Below are positions 1-13,100 of a stretch of 64,000 nucleotides of DNA, piece after piece (within the stretch, counting starts at the first letter, position 1; the number at the start of each line of letters is the position of its first letter). Location of the stretch: contig OY848924.1 of the NCBI GenBank assembly GCA_963693285.1, forward strand, positions 3,489,214-3,553,213. Direction: 5' to 3'. The stretch comes from Xestospongia muta (Eukaryota; Porifera; Demospongiae; Haplosclerida; Petrosiidae). Position numbers and translations under genes: made by a program. The notes below the pieces were generated by a model. That model was not told the origin of the DNA. It saw only the letters and a list, made by a program, of their open reading frames with translations, and made no database searches.

Positions 1-558
1 CCTATATAATTGAAGCTGCTAGTCAACTTGTAAGTGTTTTAAATATCCAATACCAATTGTTCAATCATTTGTTGTTTCTCATTTTGTACATTAGAGGAAA
101 TTAGTGAGAATGATGCTAAGAAATGAGCTAGTGTTGTTCTTAATGTTGTCACATGATGTGTGATAGACAGAACATAGAGATACAAATTATATTAAGAAAA
201 CAAAAATGAGTTTCTCTGTGAGTTGATAATTGTTCAATTTTCATGTGGTATTATTCTCTCTGTTTCTCTCTCTCCTCACATACATTTCCAATCTGGTGAT
301 ATTATCATTACACAAATCATGTTTAATAGATCATGTACAACTACACAATATACTGTACTTGATGGAGTATAATACAAAGACACTGTTAAAGGTACTTTTA
401 CATAATTAGTCATGTTAAATTAATCATACTATTGCCTTAACTATTATATATGTCTGTTAGACAGTTTCTCTCCCTCAAAAGTATGCAGTCATTTTTCTGT
501 ATAAACATTCTTCAAGACTTTCCATTGTCCATTTATTATATCTTCACTTCTTGACTAA
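1..558. other. window edge, possible exon tail
   Basis: No convincing gene is visible. One frame is open over bases 3-29 and is followed by a consensus donor GTAAGT at 30, so the first 29 bases could be the tail of an exon of the PPCS gene, but this is too short to prove. The rest is AT-rich DNA with a short pyrimidine-rich stretch near 255-275. Confidence 0.3.
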
Positions 559-2070
559 ATGGATATCAGTAGTACAGGAGACATTATTGTCAGTGATAAA
601 ATAAAACCTATATTAGAGAAATATAAACAAGTAAGTATAATAATTGACAAACAACTACAACAACATTATTATTAAGAGAGGTTTCAATTTGGCCCCTAAA
701 TAGTGTCCAAGTTCTAAGACCACACCCATATATTGTTAATGATACACTTTTTGTCAGCATATTTAAATTCCACAAACTACTAGTGAAACTCATAAACTAC
801 AAGTACATATACATCTATATGTACCACATACATAATTAGAATATGATCATTTTACTTGCCCATGTTAGTGATTTAGTTTTATAAAGAGCTATTGTCATGT
901 TGTGTCCAAAGTAATTAAGTCAAGTGATTTATTAGCTTAACAAACAGGGTCTTAAAGAACTGCTACTAGCAAGTTCAACTGCTTATGTCACATCTATTGT
1001 GGTAAAGTGTTGTCAATTGCCATACCTGTGGTATAGATCCAGTATAACTTGCATATTTTTATAAATGTTATGATGTTACATCAGTTTGAAACAATCTCTA
1101 TTGCCTATTTTATTGAGCATATTTCCATACATAATAGCAGTGATCACTGCCACTATGTATGAAAATATGCTGAATAAATATAAGGCTAACAAACATTATG
1201 GTATCATACTATAGCTGTGGTAAGGGCTCTGTACTTTAGTGCTTTTCATTTTATTAGCATTCTTTGACATTGTTATTTCTCCTATTCTAGATGAAGTCAA
1301 CTAACTTGTTATATTGTGTCCCATTCACTACTATATTTGACTATGTACATTATCTCAATGTTATTAGTTTATTAATGAACGACTCTCAATATATGATATA
1401 TCTGGCAGCAGCTGTGTCTGACTTCTTCATCCATCATGATGACATGGTATGTAAAACTTACTTGGTTATCAAACTAAATCTTCTTCTTCAGTAATGTTTG
1501 TGATATTTAGCAAAGAGTATACATCACTATAAAGACTAGATCTTGTATAATTCTCTCTAGCTCTAGACTCATTTTAAAGGGAGGAGCTACTTAACTAGAC
1601 TATATGTTTATAAAACACATTTGTGATATATATGTCATAATATGAGAACAAGTAGAGTTTACCTGTACTTTGAACCTACTATTGTTGTATTTAGTGAAAA
1701 ATAATTTTGATTAGTTTCCATAATTAATATACATGTAATAGTAAAATTCTTTAAGAAGTATACTATCAGATATACACTAACATCAGAAGAGGAATTTGAG
1801 ACTCACTGTTGTGTATATAAACATAATCTCTTCTATATTCTTGTCAGGTAGATTGAGGTTGAACATAAGATACCATCATCAACATCATTGGGTCTTCACT
1901 CACAGCAAGTACCAAAGTCAATAGCAGTATTAACTAATGCTTTCATTGTCTCCTTTAAAGTATGTCTATTCCATTGATATTATATGATATTAGTCTGTTA
2001 CTAGTTAGAAACTGATGAGAGTATTGTAGTTAGTAGAGCTAGAAAAGCTCTGACAAAATATGGACATCAA
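559..2070 (+). CDS. PPCS: phosphopantothenoylcysteine synthetase (partial)
   Basis: Four exons can be joined in one frame: 559-630, 1291-1446, 1852-1959 and 2005-2070, with GT-AG introns of 660, 405 and 45 bp, all phase 0. PPCS joins cysteine to 4'-phosphopantothenate in coenzyme A synthesis in the cytosol. The call rests on the exon 2 block VPFTTIFDYVHYL followed by IYLAAAVSDFF, a family hallmark, then EVEHKIPSS in exon 3, IVSFKLETD across the exon 3-4 junction, and SRARKALTKYGHQ, all in the family order. Missing are the N-terminal part with the GGT and NFSSG-type motifs and the last 50 or so residues. A stop codon directly precedes the ATG at 559, so either that ATG is a start or the exon begins at an acceptor such as 569. 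I found no C-terminal exon before 4170. The gene may extend left of the window, or it may be a truncated copy. Confidence 0.72.
1010..1170. repeat. interspersed repeat, copy in PPCS intron
   Basis: This stretch resembles 20575-20725. Both contain CTGTGGTATAG near the left side, a shared ATAACTTGCAT block, TTGCCTATTTTATT, and both end in GATCACTGCCAC. Divergence is clear, so it is an old dispersed element, perhaps a small non-autonomous transposon. Confidence 0.55.
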
Positions 2071-4170
2071 GTAAGTCAGTAAAATAGAAAAATATATATA
2101 ATGTACCTTCTAGTAAAGTTGTCACCTAAGCATATAGTTTATACATACAATATGACCTAGTGTATATACATGTATAAAGTCAGCTTTGACAGTCAATGTT
2201 AGTGAGACATTCAGTGTGATCATTTCTACTGTTGAAAACATATTAAGAGTGTTTATTGAGGAAAGATGTGATCATTAAAATGTCATTTTTGGTTATTGGG
2301 AATTGTGTTAATATATTTAGACTAGATCACAATAAAGTAGTCATGTGACATACCAGTATATATTATCACAAACAGTTATAAATAGTTCTTGTTATAGACT
2401 ATGATAGTACTTGTCAAAATAGGTATTTTAGTCATGAAGATGCATAAAGATAAATGTAGTTGAAGCAAGATTACTCAGATGACATTCAAGTACAGAACTA
2501 TTTATAAATAATTTATCTAAATTTAGCAACATGTGTCCCAAGAGCTGTACCTGACATTTTAATCAATTGCTTGGGAGTTTCATGCTCCTACCACTTCAGT
2601 TCCATCTTTTCTCATTATGCACTTATGGACATATCCAATGTTCCATCATCCTTATGTGAGTGCATATGTAACAATTGTATATATGAATCAAATTTTTTTG
2701 AGGTGTTTTAACAGTGGTTCTATTTAAGTCACAAATATTTTGTGAGAAGTGGTTTCTTATTACAAATGAGGTTACAATTTATCATGTTATTGTTGAGTAT
2801 TGTATTGACACCAATGTACAGGTCATTGTTGTCTTTTGAATGTGGCTCTCATTTTCAATGTCTTGTTCACATTATAAGGTTTGGTATCATTATTATGCTT
2901 GTATATTGCTGATGGTCACTGTTGTAGTATATAAAAGGTATGCATATATAATAAGAGAGAAATATATGATTATAAACCTCTGATCAGTCTTTGTCTTCAT
3001 AGATGATGTTAGTTTGTGTTTACTTTATACATTGGTTATAGTAGGATAAGTGTGGACAAGGAAAGAATACAATTTCCCTCCACTTGTTTTCTTTGAAGTA
3101 ACTATCAATTGAGCTTAAATCTTGCTGTTCATTCCTATATTTTAAAATAATGTTAAAACATCACTAGCAACATTCATAGTAAATATGCTTTTGCTTGTTA
3201 TATTGATATATATTTGTTCCATTTTACCCCATCATTATTATTGTATGAATTCTCTTCATTAGCTTATGCTATTGAGTGCCATATTGTGGTCATTAGCAAA
3301 GGTCTATTTTGTTTGATGAGAGCAATAAATATTGCAAGTTTAAATATTTAACCAGAACTTGTCACTAACTACTCACATAATTATGTATAATACTACAATA
3401 TATAGATTTTTCTTTTTGTATTTATATTACTAATCCTCTGCAGTATTTTGAAATAATAGTGATTATAACAATATGACTGCCAGTATTCTGTGCAGACTAA
3501 ATACAGTCAGATACAGAACTTCAACAGGTAGTATTGTATTATGATATTAGCACACAACTCATTCATATACAATATGCCCTTTTTCTTCTTGTAGCATATA
3601 ATAAAACTTATTACACAAATCTTGAATGACATCTATTCTATCAAGATATTCTCCAGTTAAACTAACTTTTATTGACTACTTTTATGGTAAAAGCTTTAGA
3701 TCTGACTTTTAGTTCAGAATAATTAAGGAAGAACAATGAACTATAGACCTAGTACAGTAGGGTCAGCTCTTTGAGCTAGTAAATCAATTTCCAAAGGACT
3801 TTAGTGAATGAGTGTTTATTGTTGGCATTGTTACCTCAGGAACTAGAATCATTCAATAGATTATAAATAGTATTATAAATTTAGCAATTATATTTTTTAA
3901 AAAAGCAGCAATCAAAACATCAAAAACTAATGGTAAACCTTTCTTGGCAATTAAAGTGTGTATAAACTAACGTAACTATAATAATGAAATATATAAAGCA
4001 ATAAATGTCAAAATTAAAGGAAGGGAGGGACTGCACACTAATTAAGTAGGTGGAGTTAAGCCTGCAGTAAAAAGAAAAACATACAGTAGGTCGCTTGAAC
4101 ATAACATCATTTAAAACAAGCAATAACATTATAAAATATTATGTATATATACTATAAAATAACAGTCATA
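2071..4170. other. intergenic region, no gene seen
   Basis: AT-rich DNA between the last recognisable PPCS exon and the 3' end of the convergent gene A. No frame shows the expected PPCS C-terminus. It must hold the 3' UTRs and ends of both genes if both are active. Confidence 0.4.
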
Positions 4171-7100
4171 CTAGAGTTTACAATATATTCTCTTACTTTC
4201 TAGTTGACATTTCATTCTTGTGCCAACATCTCTTAATGCATGGTTCTGGTTCAAAAGGAAATCACAGATAGCCTTTAAAAAATCAATTCCTTTTTCCTTG
4301 ACCTGTCGTTGTAGCTCATTAACTACTTTGTTTGCCTTGTCATAAGCATCACCACTCATACTTTCTACATCATCTTTAAAATTTGATGATATCAATCTAG
4401 CAGTAAGGAGCCGGATAACAATGCGAAGGAGGTTAACTTCAATGGCATCACAAATATCAGCATAATAATCTAGAAATATTTCTGATGCCTCACAAGTCCC
4501 TACACAATATGACAAGAAAAGGAAAATTAACTGAGTTAAAGGTTGTTTAGTAAACACAAAAATAATTGGTGAATTGTGATCTCAACATGCAAGCAAACAA
4601 CATTTATCAACATAAATAAACTACTCAATATCACTATGTCAACTATAATAGCATAGACTGTATAGGCAGGTACAATTGATTAGTTGATGTCATCACATAT
4701 ATTATATACAGTGGTTATTATTTAGATGCCTTACATTACCTTGATGTGTACCATGATGACTAGGGAGAGTTTCTTCTTTGGGTTCATTTGAAAGTTCTTG
4801 TGAGGATTGTTGCTGTTGAGTAGAATATAAGTATGTGATAAGTAGTATTTTATGTTTACAACAAGAAAGATTAATGATGTAACCATTGTCTATTATATTA
4901 TTAAGGAACTGAATTTCTGAACGACCAACATTAACATGATCCTCATAAGAGGATAAATCATACCTGATGTTGCATAGGTAAGTTGTCAGTATTATATCCT
5001 TCAGTTGTATTAGTAGTACCTGATTCCTTAGCAGGTTCTATAGGTTATAAAGTGAACCTTATAAAATGTGACATGTTATATACAAATCTTCTTATACAAA
5101 GTCATAATACAAGCATTATATGATAACAGTTGCCTATCCTTTATCTATAACTAGAGTGTACATTAAAACAAGTATGGTGTGTGAGCAATTACAAAAACAT
5201 ACACTACTTACTATCTGAGTTAAAAATCCCTAAAAATTTCTAAACATATATTAGCTGTTTTGTTCTTCACAAACTGAGGCATAAATAATATTAACAGTAA
5301 TTTAAGTCAAACAGGACCTACACACCAGGTTAATACTATAATTTTAATATTATGACCATCACAACTATTAACTGCATCTAGACCAATACATTTATGCATC
5401 AACATCATGAGTCTATTATATATTTACTTGTAGCTATCTGTTCTTTATTACCTTCTTTTTTTAATGACTGGTATATCTTCATAGCTAGGGCTTTGTTGTT
5501 AATAAGTGGTCCCTTTAGAAGATCTAAAATTGTGATCCATGTGACAGGAGCACTGTCATCTTTACCATCCATTTCTATCCATATTTCAATGATTTCACTA
5601 AGTTTTGTTTGATTTTGATGATTGGATTGTGCCAAAACTTGAAGTTCATTATAACTCACACCAAGCCCAAATCCAATTTTACGCCATGAAGCATTAATAC
5701 AGGCTAGTTGAATTAAAACTTCACTTCTAGTAGGTTTAACAACTAAATGAAAAATTAAATTAAAAATTGTCAAGAAATACTTACATTAACTCACATAATT
5801 TTGGAAAAGAACTAAAATCATCAGTAGATGTACATTCCATTAACTCTTGATTACCTATTAGTATTAAATAAACAATAAGAGGCTGTACAAAAACTTATTA
5901 CATGTCTTTAACATTATCACCTTATTACACTGGTTCATTAGTTACCAATATAATGAATATTACAAAATCAATATAAAACTTACATAACTTATCATATGTA
6001 CTTGATAATTGTATTTGTTTATCAGGAGTAGTAGTACTAGATTCTAAAAATATTAATAAGTATATGTTAGGCAGGACAAGCAAATAAACTACCTTTCTTT
6101 GAAATATAAACATCAACTTCAGGCAGACATTGTATCTCTTCCTCTGTAATAGGTCTAGAGGATGTAGTCTATGTACGAAATTCAAACAATTAAAATTTAT
6201 TCAATAATTAATTAACTTACCAAAGGGTTACGGCCAGTAAAAATGCTAAATTGATTAAGACGTTTCCTCACTGAAAGATGAGTGCAATGAAATGACAGTG
6301 GCAACATCTCCCTACATGCTTCCTCTATATGTTGGATGTAGTGATGTGGTAATAGTATGTCCTTGTTGCTGTCTGTAAAGAGAGCCTCAGTAACAATGGG
6401 GGCAATCCTGAGGTAAGGTTCTTTTTCACCAACAACAGATCTGACATCAACTCTTTTAGCAGTTTTATTGTTTGCATCACCAATAGGACATTTGGTAATA
6501 ACTCCAAGGGCTACTTTTCTGAGGGAATAGAGTATACGGTGTCTCTGCTCCTTGTCAACAACATCGTTCATATTACCAGGAGGAATAACAAACTGCTGCA
6601 CTTCACACGAGCATATCTTGTTCTTAAGACTAAGTACCTCTTTAATGAGAGATGTACGGATCTCATAACTTTTCAAGGAACTACTGTGTGAAACTAGAAT
6701 TGTAACACATCTATTGTGTTCAGTAACCTCCACCATTGCTTCAATATCATTCTCATCTTTCCAATATATGCCATTTTTCCACATAGTACAATCACGATTG
6801 AGTTCCATCACTTCAATGTTGGTTTCAATAATACTAATGCTGTTAGGAGGAAGACAACGAGTATAGGCCAAGTGACGAAGTAGTGTATGGAGAAATCGTG
6901 TAGGTAGAAATTGCTGAGGATTTGGACACCATAGACACCAACCAAATCCATCTGTTGTTTGAAAGATTGGTGACGGCCTCTCTACTTTAATAAGGGCAGG
7001 AAAAAACAAGTATTTGGCATCTTCAATTACAGGAGGTTCTTCAGATGGTATATTGTTTGTGATGTTATTAACAGAATGAGAATTGATTTGGTGACAGAAT

Positions 7101-10100
7101 TGTAGACTTGTTAAGACGTGAATTAGCATTTTTGTATTGTGGTTGGGAAATAATTTAGCTAATGTGGACACTGGCATGATACCAGTATTACTGGCAACTG
7201 GTTTATGAACATGATCAATGCTTTCATTAAAAAGAATACCATTTACCTCAGTTAAGAGAGCTTTTTTGTCGATAATTAACCAATCTCCTAAAAATAAGAC
7301 AAGACCCTTTTCTCCAAGAATGGTCAAAAACTTCAACACAGTTGATCGGTCTGACAAAAGACATGGCTCATTCATCTTGTCAATTCTTGAGCAGAGGTCA
7401 TCTAAGCTAATGGCAACAAGTTGAAGCTGTTGAAGGAAAGCATGTAGACAATGACAGTGGTAGCTTATTTTATCTTCTCTGTCAATAACAGCTTCACAGC
7501 TCTTCTTTAGTGTAGTCATACATTCTTTAACACCTTTACCTCCTGGTCTATGGGAGTCCATTGCCAGGAAACCAGTATAATTCTGATCACGAATGGCACT
7601 ACTTGCAATTTCATTAATAAAATATTTGTAATCATTTTCACGTGGTAAAAGATCAATATGGCTTCCAACAATAATAACTTGACTGGGGATACTTAAATTA
7701 GTGCTAACATTCTCAATAAAATTAAACCAGAAGTACAGGTCCCTCTTTATTATCTCTTTCTCATCAGTAAGATTGCTTACAATTACAAAGACAGCTGGTG
7801 ACCTCAACAAAAGAGTTTCCAATACTGCAGCATGGCTACTGTAATATTCTGGATGTCCAGCAAAATCCAAAATTACAACATTTCCTATTTCCTTACTACG
7901 AATGCTGTGGTAGTCAATTCCGGTGGTTTGTAATACAACACTTTCAACACATTCTTCTGGATCAATGTCCTGATACCAATTGTCAGCACGATAAGATATA
8001 ACAGCAGCTAAAGAGCTTTTACCAGCATTTGTTTTTCCACAAAGGAATAGTTTGGCATATGAGTCTACTGGATACTCCATATTGTGTTGAAGAAATGGTT
8101 GGAACAATTTTAGCAATTGGAATCGGTTTTTGTGATTTGGTGGAATAAGTTCTAATGGTATTTGATGATGGTTGTTTACAGCCACTGGATTTAACTTCAC
8201 ATCATTTAGCAGGTATTGTATTGTGTCCTTAGTACCAATTGAGGAGGTAGAATATAGTCGGAATAAACAGGCAGAATGCAATAGAGTGTTGCCATCCTAG
8301 AAAAAAGAAATAAACATATAATGTAGTTCTATCTATATTCTTATCATAGACAATAATACAGCAGTTACAGATTGAGTATAATGACAAAAAGATAACGATG
8401 CTTTGATTAGTCATACTTCCATTGACTGCAAGCGTTGTCATGTGTTACTATAAGAAAATGTATCTTGCCTTCATGGCTAGTTTGTTTTAATTACCTGACA
8501 TGTTGTACATGTCAGGTGGTCCTAGGATTGTTAGGGCCACATTTTAATTAACAGGAATGTCTATTTTATAAAACTGCTTTGTGTATTTGAGAACAATAAT
8601 CACGTAGTCAACAGGGCTGTCTATTTAGGGATGGGACACTGTTCGTTCTTCCCTTATATTCTGTTTGAACCATGGATAACTATAAACTAGAAGGGTTTGC
8701 TAAGATTACTTTTACACCAAACAATCATGTTTTCACATGAGCACTATCTGCTTTAGTTTTGAGCAGTTACACTGTAAGAGTGGTGATTTTACAGACCTTG
8801 GAAGTAGCCTCTTAGGAGAAATACTATATAAGTCTAAAATGTACTATTGTATTCACTAAATCTGAACAGAAGAAAGCATTGTTTCATAAAAATGATGAAT
8901 AAAAGACTTTCGATGGTGTTTCCTTTTTCATGTAAAAATTATCTTGATGTATTTGCAATGGTATCATGACATTTAGTTCACTTGAAAGTAAGCTCTACTG
9001 CCATATTCCTAAGTATCAATCCAAGTAATGAACAAAATTTTAGTTATTATTATTAATAACTTAACAATGACGTTATATACTTTAGATATAGTTTATGTAC
9101 AAATGTTATCTTAAGTGAACAGATGTATGAGTGACAGTCACTGACATAATTAATCTGTTCCTACAGTAGCCTCGTTATCATTTAAATTAGGGTTTAGATT
9201 TTTTTTCTAACTTTTAAAAATTTTGGATAATTATTCTTAGAACATTTTTGTCGAAAAATGTTATTACAATATTTGAAGAAATGGGCATTCTAGGTATGAA
9301 AAAGGTTTGTATCAATTATTAATACCACATTAAAATGTCATATTTCAATGGAAATAATTCATAAATAACTGTAGTGTGACTTACTTTGTCTGTAGCATTT
9401 ACATCAGCTCGTCCCACTTTGATTAATAACTTTAGAGCATCAACATAACCCTTCTCTGCTGCAAAATGTGCTGGTCTTCGTTGATACTAGAAAAAAATTG
9501 GAAAATTTATTCAATTACACAAATCACACTAATAATTATTATAATAATTACATTACCGTGGTGAATCTAATAATAATTATTACTACATATATAAGTATAC
9601 TTGATATAAACTATAAATAGTAGCTAAAATACAAGGCACTAACAAACTCCCTTTATAAGCTATGCCATGCTATGTATATCATGATTTTTGTTAACATCAC
9701 CTTTTATTGAATAACAAAACACATTAGATGCATTAAATGCACTCTATATGTGATCTTAGTACATATGAATTTCATAAGCCACACTCAATGACATGTAATA
9801 TAGTACTAGCCCTGTTTACAGGCAAAGAAATTATTATCCAGTAATTTAAAGCTGTTGATAAGCAATTACTATATGTCAATATATCATCAATTTTAAGCTT
9901 TAATATTTAAGGAGAGAGGTTTACTTATATTAGCAACCACATATAATTCACATTTGTTAAGGACAGCCTCAGATGGCACATGATATTACTGTCTGTCCAT
10001 CAATAATAAATAAGGTCTAATTGTTTCTTCTCAATGTAACCACAGGTTTATTGAAAATAGCAATGTCAATATTTATATTCATATTTTAAAGAGGTTTAAG

Positions 10101-13100
10101 GTCTAAGGAACAAACATGCACATATTAAATGGCACAAGCTTAGTTAACAATGTATGATCTAACTTTTCCTACTATCACTTTCAAGTACTTATACTACTGA
10201 CATATAATATCCAATTCTTGAAACTGCATTTAAAGGATTTACCTAACATTTTCATGAAGTTACTACATAGAGCCAAAGTTTGAAAAGTTCCTATACTTAA
10301 TGTCTATGTAGCAAACACCTATATACAAATATCACTTAGCATTCAGGCAAAAGTTTCCATACTATGGGTTCTCAAATTGTGTCATTTTTGTAACAACTGC
10401 ACTTACACATTAATTATCAACTTTACTAGCATGATATAACTTTAGTCAAATATGGCTTTAAGACTATATTTTAAGTCAATTCTTTCTTCGTTTTTTAGCA
10501 GTGACAAATACATATGTCATGCTATTTTCCATAATGTAAAGTTCAAGTCATTTCTTATATGAGTAACTCTATTTTCAATAACATTGTATACCTATTAACT
10601 ACTGATTTAAGTCTATTAAAACATAATAATCTCTACACATAATACACACTGACTTCATCACAAATATTGGGATCTGCATTGGAGTTTAACAGTAGCTTTA
10701 CAATATCACAGTGACCTCCTTCCGAGGCTATATGTAGAGCTGTTTGCTGGTACTAGAGAAAAAGCAACAAATACATAAGTATTTACAGTTTATTACAATA
10801 GTACAAAATATACAGTAAATTATGATATGAAGAAATGATAAAGAATTGTCTTAAGACTCTTTTGGTTGCTTTGGCATTAAAGTTGTTTGGAAATTTGAAA
10901 AACAGTTAATATTTGGGTAGAACAAATTCTTGCTTAGTAGTATTTTATGACAATGCCAATAGAGTAAAATGATGGCCTAATGGAAATAGAAAATAATAGC
11001 TTTAACTGCTTTCTAAAAAATTGCTTGTAGATACTGCTTTTTACAGCTTTGCTTAATCATTTAATGATTAAGCAAAGCTGTAAAAAACAGTATCTACAAG
11101 CTTATGATAACTGGGGCTAATTCTCTTAAATGCCTGTTACTGATCTCCTTTATTATAGAATATATTACATTAAAAAGTCAACATTAACAAGCAACAGTAA
11201 TTTATTACTTCTTAATCAGTGTACTAACCTCCTTAGAATAATGAACATTGACATTAGCACCTGATATAAGTGCTAAATTTACATTTTCTATATCATTATT
11301 TTTAGCTGAAGTCAAAAGTAAGTCATCCTGATAAAAATAAATATATTATAACTGTGACATGTACCCACATATAATTAGATCAAGTATCATAACATATGAG
11401 ATGACTATGTGTACGTCATTGTATACAATTTATATATTATTACATTTATCACTTACATTTCTAACTTGATCCAGATCGCCTCCAAAAGAACATAGCAGCT
11501 TAACAATGTCGTGATGATCAAACCAGTATGCTATATGGAGTGGAGTTTGACCCCACTACAAAATGAAATGAATTATTTTATAACAACAGCAGATTAAAAT
11601 TGTGAGAATGTACACACATGTATAGAAATAGCCACACATAATGGCATAAATTTAAGTAAATGCATGTGAAACATGCAAATATGTATTGATAGTGACAACA
11701 CCCAACATTTCCAGATCTAAATTTTATGCTACCTTAAAGATTTTTACAGTACATTATAGATGTGATAAGAATAAAAATTGTGGATATTTGGCAAGTGTAA
11801 ATAAGCTTCAGAAATCTGTTAAACAGTGGAAAAGCATAGATGTTTTCAAAAAATGTACTTCTCACATTGATATTGATTTATATATTGTCCTACTAGACTG
11901 GTACTATTACATATATGTACATGTAGTAGAAACAACAAATGAAATACAAACTATATACAGTACATACTGACTTTGTTACAAATATTAGGATCTGCATTTG
12001 ATTGTAAGAGAAACTGGACTGTCTCAGTGTGACCAAAAAGTGACGCATAATGTAAAGCTGTATTCAGATGCTGATAATAAAAGATCAAAGAATCCAAATG
12101 AAAATATGATTACAACATTATTAAATACTACAGTAAGAGAATATTACTAGTCTGGTAATCAGTTACAGTATAGTGAAGGTATCACAGCAATCTTTGACAT
12201 CATACTAAAGAGTTAGTACCAGTTTAAAATATATGTGTATACAGATGAAGCAGTGATTTTGTTGATGATAGACTTGGTCTAGTTCCTTGTTTATTACAGC
12301 AATATCACAAGATTGCTTATGTAGGCATGTAGATAACAAAAAGCTATAGTATTGCTAAAATATATCCCATTTAAATTACAAATATAAATACTGGAATCTA
12401 AATAATTACATTATATTATTACATATTTCATCACTTAAGTGTAGTGAGAGTACTAATATCATATTAACTTTTAAAGATATACTCTAAAATATTATAATAT
12501 AGTCTTGTTTATGTTATGTTTTGTTACTTCATATTGTTTTTGTGCTCTGTTTAATAACAAAGCATACAGTAAAACTATACATTGCCCTGTGGATTCTTAC
12601 ACTACATTGTGGTTTTGAGTATCATATTCGGACTTCACACAGAATATTCAATATGCTTCTGTTTTATCATCATATATATGCATATACAATTTATCTCATT
12701 CAGTTTTGGGTTTTTTTTTGACTATCAAAAATTTATACTTTCCCAAGCACATCAACTGTACATTTCATTAATTGTGAAATTTGCAACTACAAAATAATCA
12801 GTCGTAAGTTATAACTTACAAAATCTGAGTCTTTAGCATTTATATCAATTTTCTTATCAATAGCTTCTTTCACTATATTCACTAGTCCACTTGCAGCAGC
12901 TGCCAACATAATCTCAGTCTAAGAAATCACAACAAGTAAATATAGATAATGTAAATCATAATAAATACAACAGTACACACATACAAGTGTCGATTTTAAA
13001 TACATATAATTCATTACAACCTCTCTAGTATTTATTCTACAAAATATTTATCAGCTTTAAAGACAGCTAATGCTGTTTGCTCTATATCTCAAAAATGTCT

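Noticed and set aside
6212..8281. The long GTPase frame as an intronless gene of its own
   Set aside because: The frame opens through a TAG acceptor at 8297 and its start would be a TTG; ankyrin exons upstream and Death exons downstream join it in frame, and gene B shows the same structure.
11686..11970. 94-codon plus-strand frame between ankyrin exons
   Set aside because: AT-rich intron sequence of gene A with low-complexity codon use and no splice or homology support.
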